A stretch of DNA of 64,000 bases from Hirundichthys speculiger (lineage: Eukaryota; Chordata; Actinopteri; Beloniformes; Exocoetidae), in assembly GCA_018398805.1 (NCBI GenBank), contig JAGFBZ010002268.1, forward strand, positions 1,302,001 through 1,366,000. Reading direction: 5' to 3'. Shown piece after piece: positions 54,842 through 64,000 of this stretch. Position 1 is the stretch's first letter. Every line of letters begins with the position of its first letter. The position numbers and the translations under genes were made by a program. The notes below the pieces were generated by a model. The model had not been told where the DNA came from. It saw nothing but the letters and a program-made list of their open reading frames with translations, and ran no database searches.

Positions 54842-56195
54842 GCAAGTAACACCATAAAGTCAAATGTCTGTTTTATTGTCTGTGTTACAGTAACTTTACA
54901 CACTTGCCGCTATATTGCATGAGTATGTAGCATGGGTTAATGTCCGGAGCTGGAGTTATTACCAGCTCGGTCCTCAGCGTTACGGTTGTGTTTGGTGAGT
55001 AGCCCGACAGGCAGCTAACATTTCAATTAGCATTGTAAAATATAGCCTGGGGGACAACCTGGGGGGCTCCCGGGCTGTCACACCAGGCTGAAACATCGGT
55101 CTCACTCACGGAGAAGAGTAGGAACGTTAGCATTAGCTCCCAGTGCTAGCACTAGCCAGGACCCGGCCATGGCTCTAGCCCAATCAACTGGAGCAACTCA
55201 CAGCTATGCAGTGCTTCTACCAGCTCTAACAACTTGATCACTGAACCTCCAATCCAGCTGGGGGGTTGCTAAAAAGTCGTTGCTTAGAAGGAAATATTGC
55301 CATTGCAATATTGATCAGTGTGGTTGCACATATTGCATTGTCCTTATATCTGCTGCCCTAATGCCATCACATTCACATTGTATTTGCAGGAAAGCTATTC
55401 ACTGCCGTCATATTGTTACTAACGTTGAACTGTCTGCTAACGCAATTAGCGGCGAATAGATAATGTTTGATGCTAATGGTGACTCACTAAATTAGTGACA
55501 TAAAGATTAATTTACAGACAAACCAGTATAAACATTATAATGTTATAAATGACTTACTTTGTTACTCGCCATGGTGATGTTTTGCTCGGTTGTAGGTAGA
55601 TCTTCGAAGCGAGCGGGGGTGTGTAGTGGGGGAGTGTGTGGAGGGGAGGGGGGGGGGTTGGTGGCGAGCAGAGGCAGAGGGAGGAGGTGTGGCTAATGGC
55701 ACACTTTGTTTTGGTCTACAGGCAGTGCTCAACAGCAAACCTAGCGGTGAAATGATTTCGCTTTTTGCTCCTTTAAATGGAAAATTACTTTATAGTACAA
55801 ATCGATTGATAAATATAAAAAATATATATATTTTTTTCATTTCTTTCTTTCCATGATGGCAGGTGAGGCACGGCCTCCCCTGCCTCACCTGACCGCACGT
55901 CACTGCTTCTGGGTTTAGGTCCACTGGGATTTTCCCATACAATCGCGACATTTTCCCCGATGAAGAGTTTGCACCATCCGTTCCGTCAGACTGGTTAAAC
56001 CCCAAGCTACAGCCTGCCACCGCTGATGCTCCACCTCCGGCAGAAGGTATGGAAGGCCTGTACCCTGCAGATGATCCGCCTGAAGATGACCCTCTTGCTG
56101 CAGATAACGCACCCTCCCATACGAGTTCGCCTGCTCCCGCGCCAGCTGACACGGATGCGGGACATCAATTTAGCTTGCTTAGAGGGAGGTAAGAA

Positions 56196-56803
56196 GTAAA
56201 AACTGTAGAAAAATTCAATATCTAATTTTTGGTCATATTACTGAAAAAAAAATCTTGCTCTAATGTGTTTGTTAGGATTTAGAATTAACTCACTAGATAA
56301 TTTAACTGTTAAAAGCTAAACTTTATTGCCTATAGGAATGCTGGCTGCTTTTATGATTGTGAGTCCTCAGTTGGCCGCTTTATGACCTAAATGACTGGAA
56401 CATTCTGACTTCCTGACCTGCTGTCTTCCAAGGAAGTTTGCGACAGCATAGATAAAACATTTTTAGGGACATCTCATCTCCTGGACAAACACAACATTAT
56501 GTGTCTGGACCTGCGATTCAGAGCTGTTGGCCACCTGGATTCTAAGAAAAGGACCAATAAACTCAGAAGAATGTGAGGACCCGCCTCTTTGGAGCTTTAA
56601 AAACAGAGAGATTTTCACTATTCTGGGTGCATTTTCCTGGCATCTCTTATGATGTTAGGAAGATGTACCATCGGCCGATTAAAATATTCTGCATGAATCT
56701 TTGTATTCATCATAGTATATTAAACTCTTTAATTGGTCTTTGTTTCTAGTCTTGTCAATGGTACCAGATAAAAGAACATGGAGAATTACTTTCATGTTGA
56801 ACA
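56196..56803. other. unassigned region, possibly an LTR fragment
   Basis: A stretch from tgttaggatttagaatt (56270) to tctagtcttgtca (56757) has LTR-like order, with a tttaaaaa TATA-like motif at 56597 and attaaa signals near 56679 and 56720. No target duplication or internal domain supports it. Confidence 0.25.
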
Positions 56804-56804
56804 T

Positions 56805-57118
56805 AATGGTAAATGGACTGCACTTATATACCCCTTTATCCACACCATTAAGGTACCCTCAAAGCGGTTGACAATGGCCTCTCATTCACCCATTTACACA
56901 CCAGTGGGCAGCTGCTACCATGCACGGTGCTGCCAGACCCACTGGGGGCAAGTTAGGGTTCAATGTCTTGCCCAAAGACACTTTAGCATGTGGACAGTTG
57001 GAGCCGGGTTCAATGTCTTGCCCAAAGACACTTTGGCATGTGGACAGTTGGAGCCGGGATCGAACCGCCAACCTTTCAGTGACTGGATGACCCGCTCTTC
57101 CAACTGAGCTACTGGGGA
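56805..57118 (-). mobile_element. tRNA-derived SINE-like repeat with intact Pol III boxes
   Basis: On the minus strand it begins gtagctcagttggaagagcg (A box TAGCTCAGTTGG) and carries ggcggttcgatcccgg (B box GGTTCGATCC) about 50 bases later, so both internal Pol III promoter boxes are canonical. The body (ttgggcaagacattgaaccc, cattgtcaaccgctttgagg) is a common fish repeat. It does not fold as a full tRNA: the acceptor and anticodon arms do not pair convincingly. A 50-bp tandem duplication lies inside (56957-57056). Confidence 0.65.
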
Positions 57119-58403
57119 ATCTTTGGACAGACTGTTGTGTTTTTAACACCTTTGATAGTTACACTTTATCAGAGAGGTGGCTGACCAAGAGGGTAGTTAA
57201 AATGGGTTAATGCAGATTTAACAAGAAATGGCTCAAGAACAATGAGTTCTCATGGTGGTTGAAACCAGTCTATGGAAATGACTATAAGGCAAATTGTGCT
57301 GTTTGATGGTGTGTCTTCAACAACAACAACAACAACAAAAGTGGCACAATCTGGCAAAGAGAGAGAACTGCAGACCTTCTTAAGAAAGGGAGAGAATAGA
57401 TGTGACTGATCAGAGTTGATTAGTGAGGTAGTGAACTGTATTTGGTCAGCAAGGGAAGTGAGCTGAGACTATGACATATTGTGGCAAATATCAAGCAGTG
57501 ACAATGTATTTAGTTCTTTCTTTGTATAAAATGGTTAGTCAGTCTCACAGTCTGTTTTCAACCCATGATAGGAACTCCAGAGTAATGCCAACACCAAAGT
57601 AGATGAGCTCAGTGTGTTGGAATTTAGAAGGGACAGCATAGACTGTTAAAACACAAGAACAAGAGCCCACTGGAGTATCATGTTGTGAGGCTGATGGTAT
57701 GTTTGGACCCTGGAAACATGTTGTCAGATTGTAACTGCCAGGAAAGACTTTTTCAGAGGTTTATACAAGCCCTTTAGCTTTCAGGAGGCATGTCTGCTAG
57801 TTGTAGCATTTTTAGAAAACTTGCAGTAATGGGAGAGCAGGGCAAAAAGCAAAGAGAAAAACAAAAAGCTGTAAAGAACCACCATGATCAACTCAAAAAG
57901 AATATGATGGTACAAGCTGATGTGACAAACAGCTTTGAACAAGAAGCAGATATATTGGCAGAAGAAGCTGAGGGTAAATCAGGTACACTCACGGCCCAGC
58001 TAATCACTGAGGGCCAGATTCTCCTGTCGTTGCATTAGTCGACATTTACGTGCCCCTGCTTAAGTGCTTTCCATTTAAGTGCTTAACGAAATGTTGGTGG
58101 TCTTGTTCCAAATCACGGAACAGAGTTTGCTGAACACCTTTGAATGAAATTGAAATCCATAAAAATTTGAACAGGCAGCCTTAAAAGGAGGCATGATTTA
58201 ATCCTTTAGCCTGTTGCAAAAGAAATGCATGTGAGGTATGGCAATGTTTGCCAGTCCATCTGAAAGTCACAAAGGTGTGCCAGTTTTGCAACCTGAAATC
58301 AATTAGTAGTTTGAAATATTAATATTGTTAATTAATGAATGTTATATATATTATATATTGAAATTTTGGAAATGTTATACAAATGTTATATTAAAAAATA
58401 GCA
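57119..58403. other. unassigned region
   Basis: Contains a short (CAA)n at 57317-57337. An 82-codon lysine/glutamate-rich frame at 57790-58038 has no known likeness and is not called a gene. Confidence 0.45.
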
Positions 58404-58408
58404 GTGTC

Positions 58409-59069
58409 TGTTAGGACTCCACCTGCTGAGCAGCAGACCCACCCTCGTTGGGCGGACGCGGCCAGCACGTCCCAGCGAACGTGAGCGGGCGCGGCGCGCT
58501 CCTCCCCGCACCTGAGGCTCATCATCTCATCACGCACCTGGAGCTCATCAACTCGTTCTGACGGGGATATATACTCGAGCACTCCTGAGCTAATGTGCGA
58601 GTTCTTGCCTTTCCTCCGTGTTTGCAGTGGGCGCTTCCCTGTGAGTACTCGTCATCACTTTCTCTGTGTGTGCTTTCTTGTGGATTACCTTCCTCGTGGA
58701 TGCTACGTTCACTGTGGATTACCTTCTTCGTGGATGTCACCCCTGTGGATTATTATCTTGTGGATTACTATCCTGTGGATTACTTTCTTGTGGAGTATTC
58801 TTGTGGATTTACTTTCTGGCAGAATTGTCTCACTGAACTTATTGTGAGTTTTCTTCCAGCACATCTCAGCGCTTTCTGGGGCAGAAGACAGGACTTCATT
58901 CATCGTTCCCCAGTTCTGGGCAGACCCAGACTTTGCACCTCGGAGCAAGTGACTGCCGGTTTCCAGCATCAGACTCCTGTGTTGGATTATTTACAATAAA
59001 CACGGCCTCGTGCCTTAAACCATCTATCTGTCTGTGTCGCGCATTTGGGGTTGCATACAAACCGTAACA
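58409..59069 (+). mobile_element. solo LTR
   Basis: The 661-bp block starts TGTTAGGACT and ends ACCGTAACA, with TGTTA/TAACA inverted ends. Flanks gtgtc (58404-58408) and gtatc (59070-59074) agree at 4 of 5 positions, the length expected for Ty3/gypsy or ERV-type integration. U3 is GC-rich; a TATA box (tatata, 58568-58573) and a polyadenylation signal (aataaa, 58995-59000) lie in the right order, followed by a short U5. No internal retroelement sequence borders it, so it is probably a solo LTR left by LTR-LTR recombination. It contains a minisatellite. Confidence 0.75.
58676..58812 (+). repeat. tandem gtggattac minisatellite within the LTR
   Basis: About nine units built around ctt(g/c)tggatta(c/t) with spacing of 12-21 bp. 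It lies between the TATA box and the polyadenylation signal, so it would be in the R or leader region. Confidence 0.75.
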
Positions 59070-59269
59070 GTATCAGTATTTTTCTTTCCAAACTTATACA
59101 TTTACTGTATAAACTGAGAAATGATTGGAGATTTATCTTTTTGCGATTCATTGAACTAATATTTAGTTGTTTAACGACTGTTTCTGAGAATTGCATCACA
59201 TCTGTGCTGCATGGAATCGACCAGCTTCTGGAACCTGTGAATAAGTATTCCAGTCCAGGAATGTCTGGA

Positions 59270-61040
59270 CTACATTTCACAATTCCTTTACATTTCTTGG
59301 TTTCACCTCAGAAATAGCTGCTTTTTTTTTTTTTTTTTTTTTTTTTTGTCACCCCACATGCTGCATGTTAAATTAAGGTCCACGGCCACTCCATAATGTT
59401 AATCTTGTTGGTCAGGAACCAAGATGTTGCTTGGGATTGTCTTGTTGAAACATCCATTTCAAGGGCATTTCCTCATTAGCATAAGGCAACATGACCTTCA
59501 AGTATTTTGATGTACCGTATTGGCCCGAATATAGGACGACTCTGATTATAAGACGACCGCTATTTTTCAAATATCATTTTGGGAAAATTAAAATATGATG
59601 AAGGCAATAAAGTTATTCATAAACAAATTCTTTTTATTGTACAATTACTATAGAAAAAAACTCCCACAGCGATAACATTCTGCTGTATTGTTAAACATTT
59701 TAATGATCTTATTTTTTTTCGGAAGTATGGTACCATACTTGCGTGTCAGATTTCCATGTTATTTAAGATCAAGGTATGGTACTATTTAATAAACTGTGTT
59801 CTCTTCAAATCTGAGAATATGACTCTGAATAAGCTACAACCATATAGTTCAATGACTGCATAACTCTTGATGTCGAATTTTAGTCAAGAACAACATAAAT
59901 AATTCAGTCTGTAAAACACTAATTCTGGACTCCAACAACTTTCAAAGTCCTTTGCTCGAGTTGGCTGCTGTTACCAAGGTGCGGGCTCCATCTAGTGGCG
60001 CAGATTTGTAATTACAATAAAAAAAGTCTAGTCCTCGATTATAAGACGAATCCAATTTTTGAGAATGTGACTTCTAGAATAAAATATCGCCCTATATTCG
60101 GGCCAATACAGTATTCAAACTGATCCATGATCCCTGGTATGAGATAAATAGACCCAAGACCATGGTATGAGGAAACCTTCCCATACCATGATGCTTCCAC
60201 CACCATGTTTCACTGTCTTAACAGTGCACCGTGGCTTGAATTCAGTTTTTGGGTGTTGTCTGACAAACTGTGGCTCCTAGACCCAAAAACAACAACAACC
60301 TTGCTTTCATCAGTCTACAAAATATTGCAATATTTCTCTTCAGGCTAAGCAATGTGTTCTTTGGCAAAAAAAACAAGGGCACTTTCTTCATGCGGATACC
60401 TCGCATAGGTGTCTTCTAACTGTTAAACGGTAGGTAGTCACAGGTAGCTTTAGACCTTCTTTGATCACCCTGGAGCTGATCATTTGCCATTTTGCCTCTT
60501 CTTCAATCCATTTAAATGCTAGTTTTCCATTTTCTTTCACATCTTTCTGGTTTTGTCTGCCAGTTTAAAGCATTTGAGATTGTTTTAACTGAGCAGCCTC
60601 ATTTTCTGCACTTCTTTGAACGTTTTCCTCTCTTCAATCCACTTCTTTTAATCAAAGTATGCTGTTCTCCTGAACAGCGTCTGTAATGACCCATTTTACT
60701 TAGAGTTTCAGATAAAACTGCACTAAAATCAGCATGTACAACATTTGCTGCCTTCATCCTTAAAAAAGGGTCACCTGTTTGACACCTGTTTTTTCACAGA
60801 ATGAACGGCCTTACTAACTGAACTTCATACTGTTATCTACAGCCTAATATTCCTTTTTCTTCGCTTTCTGTAAAGTAAGAACAGATCTGTTCATTGTTCA
60901 TGTTTTGAATTTGGAGTAGAATGTTCAGGGTTCCCAATGCATTTGTGTGCATGAAAATAAAAGTTATTAAAAGGATTTTGAGATTTTGATCCACTTTTTT
61001 AAAAGTGAGTACTGCTATTATTTTGAACACAACTGCATGT
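59270..61040 (-). pseudogene. Tc1-like transposon remnant, split by a MITE
   Basis: On the minus strand it starts at about 61040 with cagttgtgttcaaaataata, a terminus I know from a common fish Tc1-like group. The transposase reading yields TDESKVVVVFGSRSHSLSDN near 60300 (first catalytic D), TVKHGGGSIMVWEGFLIPWS near 60200 and, beyond the nested MITE (59515-60111), EEMPLKWMFQQDNPKQHLGS near 59440 (second D). It ends in a degraded IMEWPW; the third catalytic residue is missing. Multiple frameshifts and the lack of a second terminal repeat mark it as old. A 26-base T tract lies near 59320. Confidence 0.7.
59515..60111 (+). mobile_element. TA-flanked MITE (ccgtattggccc), copy 2
   Basis: The 597-bp element has ends ccgtattggcccgaatatag and, inverted, ctgtattggcccgaatatag, with TA on both sides. 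It shares tgattataagacgac, gggaaaattaaaatatga and ctccatctagtggcgcagat with the inverted copy at 36526-37026. The right half (ggactccaacaa ... tcctcgattataagacgaat) is also recognisable inside hAT family A (23140-23310). It interrupts the Tc1 pseudogene. Confidence 0.8.
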
Positions 61041-62190
61041 GTTGGAAAAAAATGTAGATGCTTTTAAATTCATGACTGAAAATAGAAATGGGCAGGCACT
61101 GATGTGCACTGAAATCTGTAATGTTTGTAACCTGAAGAGTTAACTGACCTTCAGAGGGATGGAACCCGCTCATGGTGTTTATCCACTCACCCCACCTCTT
61201 CTCCATCTTTCCACCTTTTCCTCCAGGGGGGCGCATTACTTACTCTTGACTTCTGACTCAGCGTCTCACCAGCCCAGATGCCAATATTGAGGGCTTTTTG
61301 TCCTAGGCACACTTTTTCCTAGTTTGAAACAATATAGTCTGACTGTGGCTATTGATTTTAGTGGATTGTGCTCTGGTAAGCACTCCTTCAATTCCCCGTT
61401 GCTATATTAAGCAATCATTTCTCTCAATAGATGACACTCTTCCTCTGCCTCCTGCAGCAAAGTGGTCAGCTCTAATGGGCCTGACATTAGTCAAACTCCA
61501 TACTGATTGCATGGTAAAGGATTTTAAAAAAGGAGTGTTCAAAATTTCTGCCAATGTGGTTGTTGCAAATGAGCCTGTTTTTAGATATGTGGTGAATTTT
61601 TTCTGTGGATGCATTCAGCCTACCAGTTCAAGATATTTGTAACATTAAATGACATTCAAAGATGGACTGATGTAGGCGTGAGGGCTGTGCAAAATGAAAC
61701 TCAATAGCTCTCTTTGAAGTCTCTTGGATTCAAAATGAAACCTTGAAACAGTGATGTGCCTGGATTGATTCCACTGGCCCACCATTCATTTATATGTCGT
61801 TGGTTCTAATGTGATGTGACTACATTTCTCTGCCAGGCACCGAGGCCCTCTGAAGTATGTCTCTCTAAATCACTGGGGCCTCAGGACTGCAACAGCAAAT
61901 GATTTCAGACGCTAGGCTGCTTTTCACATAAGTTGTGGTGCATTGCTGCAACGCAATCTGCAATCTCCTCCCCATGTCACCTAGCGTCAATAAATCAGTA
62001 TGTTCTACAGCAGACCAGGGAACGTGGGGAGAGTAGCATGCCCTGTAGTCATGCATGTTTAAATATACAAGAAGTCGGTTTTGCTGATGGTTCGGCCACA
62101 AAAATGACTACCATTTGGGAACACTTAAGTGATAAAGCCATCAAGCTCGTTACTTGCCGACATAATGTAATAGGCTTTGGAGAGTGGTTT
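61041..62190. other. unassigned region
   Basis: No gene or repeat recognised; candidate host DNA. Confidence 0.45.
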
Positions 62191-62191
62191 C

Positions 62192-62672
62192 TGTGAACGT
62201 ATGTGCTGCAATTTTCGGGTTTGCACCTCAAATGCAGGAAACGGGAACGGCAGGAGTGTCCAACACAAAAGTCCTTTAATGATTCCAAATTGCAAGCAAA
62301 CTTAACTAAAGCAGAATCACCAATGAATAGAAGAAAAGCAGGGCAGCAACACGGGGAAAACAGGACATGTCAGGACTGAAGTCAATAGAACAGGAGCCAA
62401 GAGACAAGGGAGAAGGTGCAGGATGGACCAGCAAGAAGGAAGGGTAAAAGAAGACAATATATACAGATGGGCACTGATGACACACATATGAAAGGGATCA
62501 TGACAGATGGGACGAGGGAAGTAAAACAGAACTCATTGCACAAGGAAACAGACTTTCAAAGTAAAACAGGAAGTAACAAAACAGGAGACAAGAAACAAGG
62601 AGAACCCCCCCCCCCCCACCACCACCACCAAAAAAAAAAAAATCACAAAAACCAAACCACCAGACGCTGACA
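62192..62672 (-). mobile_element. candidate solo LTR
   Basis: Read on the minus strand, tgtcagcgtctggtggtttg opens a T-rich U3 with repeated tcctgttttg / ttcttgtctcc phrases. A TATA-like ctgtatatattg (near 62460), a polyadenylation-like cattaaagg (near 62275) and an end at cgttcaca follow. This is the layout of a common type of fish gypsy LTR. No target duplication was found. A G/C homopolymer (ccccccc at 62607-62621) sits near the U3 start. Confidence 0.4.
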
Positions 62673-63380
62673 GTATATGTATTTTTCTTTCACAGAACAA
62701 CAACTGTGCTCTTGGGTGTTATTCAGCCATTTTTGTAGTTGAATCTACAACTAACAATGAGTATGTTATTTTCCTTTGTTGAAGGATTAAAGTTCATCTT
62801 ATTTTTTAACTGGTTAAAACCTCAGTGTCTTAAAGGATTGAACTATGCAGCAAGATGTCTTTCTGTCTTCTTTTTTTGTTTTTTTTTTTTTTTGGGGGGG
62901 GGGGTGTATTTCTGTATGTTCAGTCCAGATACAACATGTCCACTGCAAAGCCATTTTGCGTCAGTTTTAGTTTAAGGGGGAAAGCAAAGCTAGGACAACC
63001 AAGAGTTGGGATCTACAAAGGAATTTTGATGCTGAAGAGACTGAAAATGTGAACACACGCAAGACTATAATTAATGACTCTGATAAGAGTCACAGATACC
63101 AGGAAAAGGCAAGAGTTAGTAACAATAATCAAAGACCATCAAAGACAAATTGTGGTGTGAGCTGGTGGGTTGGTGAGTTACCGATGTTGGCTAGCGATTG
63201 ATAACTTTGTTTTTACAGTACTATGAAGTTTGCCATTGTTATTAGAGTCTAATGAAAATAAAAGTGTCATTTTAATGCTCATGTAAGGCACAAAACAAAA
63301 CCTAATGTTAAGTTCCTGAACTAACCATATATTATATTATATACTTAGCACACTGTAAAACAAAATGTAGAAATAATCTA
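62673..63380. other. unassigned region
   Basis: Contains a homopolymer T tract followed by 12 G (62871-62906). No gene seen. Confidence 0.45.
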
Positions 63381-63384
63381 TAAT

Positions 63385-63430
63385 AATTTCCTTTTGGAGA
63401 TTAATAAAATATTATTGAATTGAACTGAAT
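63385..63430 (+). mobile_element. LINE 3' tail scrap
   Basis: The text tttccttttggagattaata followed by aaatattattgaattgaact resembles the 3' terminus and ATTGA-type tail of Rex1-like LINEs. Upstream coding sequence is not recognisable. Confidence 0.4.
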
Positions 63431-64000
63431 AAAACAGTGCTGCCTTTGGAGTTGTTGAAGCTGTAAAGCTAGGAAAAATCAGAAGACATAGGACTGTTTA
63501 TTCAATTATAAAAGAACACTAAGCACATACTTCCCATTTCTGTCAAGTTGTATCTCTGTGTAAGCTGTCATTTCTGATCCCCTCGGTCTTTGACACTGGT
63601 GTCCTACCAGGGTAATTTGGACAGGACAGTGGCTGATTGTAGAGAAACACAATCCTCTGTCAGTTTCACGCGATTTTCAAATCATCCGGCACATAATCGA
63701 TGAAATGGAAAGGATTCTTGGTAAGTGTGGGAGGGTCCAGATGAATAATTTTGAAATGTAGGCATGACCTATCCCCGTTCAATAGAAAGGTTGTGATACC
63801 TATGGATTTACATAACATATATATTATATTGCTATATTATTTTGCTGTATTGCACTCCAAGAGGTGCACTTCAAGAGCTGCGGGTGGTTGGGTAAATTCT
63901 GATTATCATTTTATTTTTTTTCTTTTAATCCAAACAACAGTCCATCGGGGAACACGAATACATTTAATGCTTTTAATGCTTTGAATATTTCAAAGGCTGA
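63431..64000. other. unassigned region
   Basis: AT-rich with no supported feature up to the end of the window. Confidence 0.45.

Larger units (their letters stand above)
54355..55785 (+). mobile_element. third element inside hAT F, carrying a promoter and first exon
   Basis: Ends taaaggagcaataagtgg and, inverted, taaaggagcaaaaagcgaaa are clear, but no target duplication could be fixed. The element holds a TATA promoter, a coding first exon (54639-54841) with a GC-type donor, a long intron-like stretch with a G-rich tract at 55612-55665, and an acceptor-like ggtctacag at 55722 before the right end. It looks like a deletion derivative of an intron-bearing transposon. Confidence 0.55.
53036..55905. 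mobile_element. hAT element F inserted in pogo copy 2
   Basis: Ends cagtgacgtgcggtgag and, inverted, cagtgacgtgcggtcaggtg lie between perfect 8-bp duplications cttctggg (53028-53035 and 55906-55913). Copy 1 of the pogo element has the uninterrupted site (gacttctgggtttaggtcc at 41664), which proves the insertion. The 2870-bp element has no transposase of its own that I can see. It carries two further elements, at 53312-53922 and 54355-55785. Confidence 0.9.
51389..56195 (+). mobile_element. pogo/Tigger-like DNA transposon, copy 2
   Basis: This copy matches copy 1 from just before the transposase start (gttatgaaaaatccatcatg) to the right subterminal zone (acttgcttagaggg-like at 56172). Both terminal repeats are lost: the left side is replaced by a LINE 3' fragment and the right side ends near 56195. 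It is split at 53036-55905 by a hAT with perfect 8-bp target duplication. It keeps coding sequence and introns that copy 1 lost, including the exon with VCAVNAAG. Confidence 0.8.

Noticed and set aside
57040..57118. Functional tRNA gene
   Set aside because: A and B boxes are present, but acceptor and anticodon arms do not pair; the head is joined to a SINE body.
57790..58038. 82-codon Lys/Glu-rich frame as a gene
   Set aside because: No recognised domain, no splice or promoter context, and length within chance range for this composition.
1..64000. A new defence, biosynthetic or bacterial-type gene system
   Set aside because: No operon-like clusters or such domains occur; all recognisable coding DNA belongs to eukaryotic transposable elements.

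Overview
This window is vertebrate nuclear DNA, almost certainly from a teleost fish. It is AT-rich and has no operons, bacterial promoters or densely packed genes. Nearly everything recognisable is a degraded transposable element of a type typical of fish: an L2/Maui-type LINE ending in TTGCC repeats, Rex1/CR1-type LINEs, a DIRS tyrosine-recombinase retroelement, a Ty3/gypsy element with Gmr1-like domain order, several Tc1-like elements, pogo/Tigger-like elements, many hAT elements with BED zinc fingers, tRNA-derived SINEs and LTR-like blocks. I could not support a single host protein-coding gene; one 117-bp open segment with good splice-site context (34562-34678) is the only weak exon candidate.

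Layout. 0-7 kb: hAT-type TIR elements placed around (TA)n DNA (658-2161 and 2206-3445), a hAT transposase C-terminus broken by a hAT MITE (3563-4451), and a LINE scrap. 7.8-15 kb: a SINE, then a DIRS element (about 8175-13300) split by a hAT (9121-11034) that is itself split by another hAT (9316-10376); a second copy of the DIRS terminal segment lies at 14751-15045. 15.5-17.8 kb: an L2/Maui-type LINE. 18.2-21.5 kb: a Tc1-like element, an LTR-like block with YY1-like motifs and a Tc1-type MITE, separated by (TA)n tracts. 23-27 kb: a second copy of the 658-2161 family, and a hAT (25526-26856) with a BED finger inserted in another fish repeat. 27-31.4 kb: an LTR-like block and a minus-strand gypsy pol whose integrase precedes the reverse transcriptase.

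31.4-39 kb is mostly unrecognised, probably host intergenic or intronic sequence with microsatellites. 39.7-45.9 kb is a TA-flanked pogo/Tigger-like element with recognisable introns, carrying a nested 3.2-kb LINE. 46.4-49 kb holds two Tc1-type elements in (TA)n DNA. 51.4-56.2 kb is a second pogo-like copy, split by a 2.9-kb hAT that contains a hAT MITE and a further element with a TATA promoter and a coding first exon. 56.8-64 kb holds a tRNA-derived SINE, a solo LTR with its own minisatellite, a Tc1 remnant split by a MITE, another LTR-like block and unrecognised sequence.

The genes do not form a pathway. The biology here is layered transposition: perfect or near-perfect 8-bp target duplications (hAT) and TA duplications (Tc1/pogo type) let the order of insertion be read directly. 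All transposase, reverse transcriptase and integrase reading frames seen are broken by stops, frameshifts, deletions or changed catalytic residues. The most notable observations are the two pogo-like copies that differ by one exact 96-bp GT-AG intron, the Gmr1-like integrase-first gypsy element, and the three-level nests at 8-13 kb and 51-56 kb.
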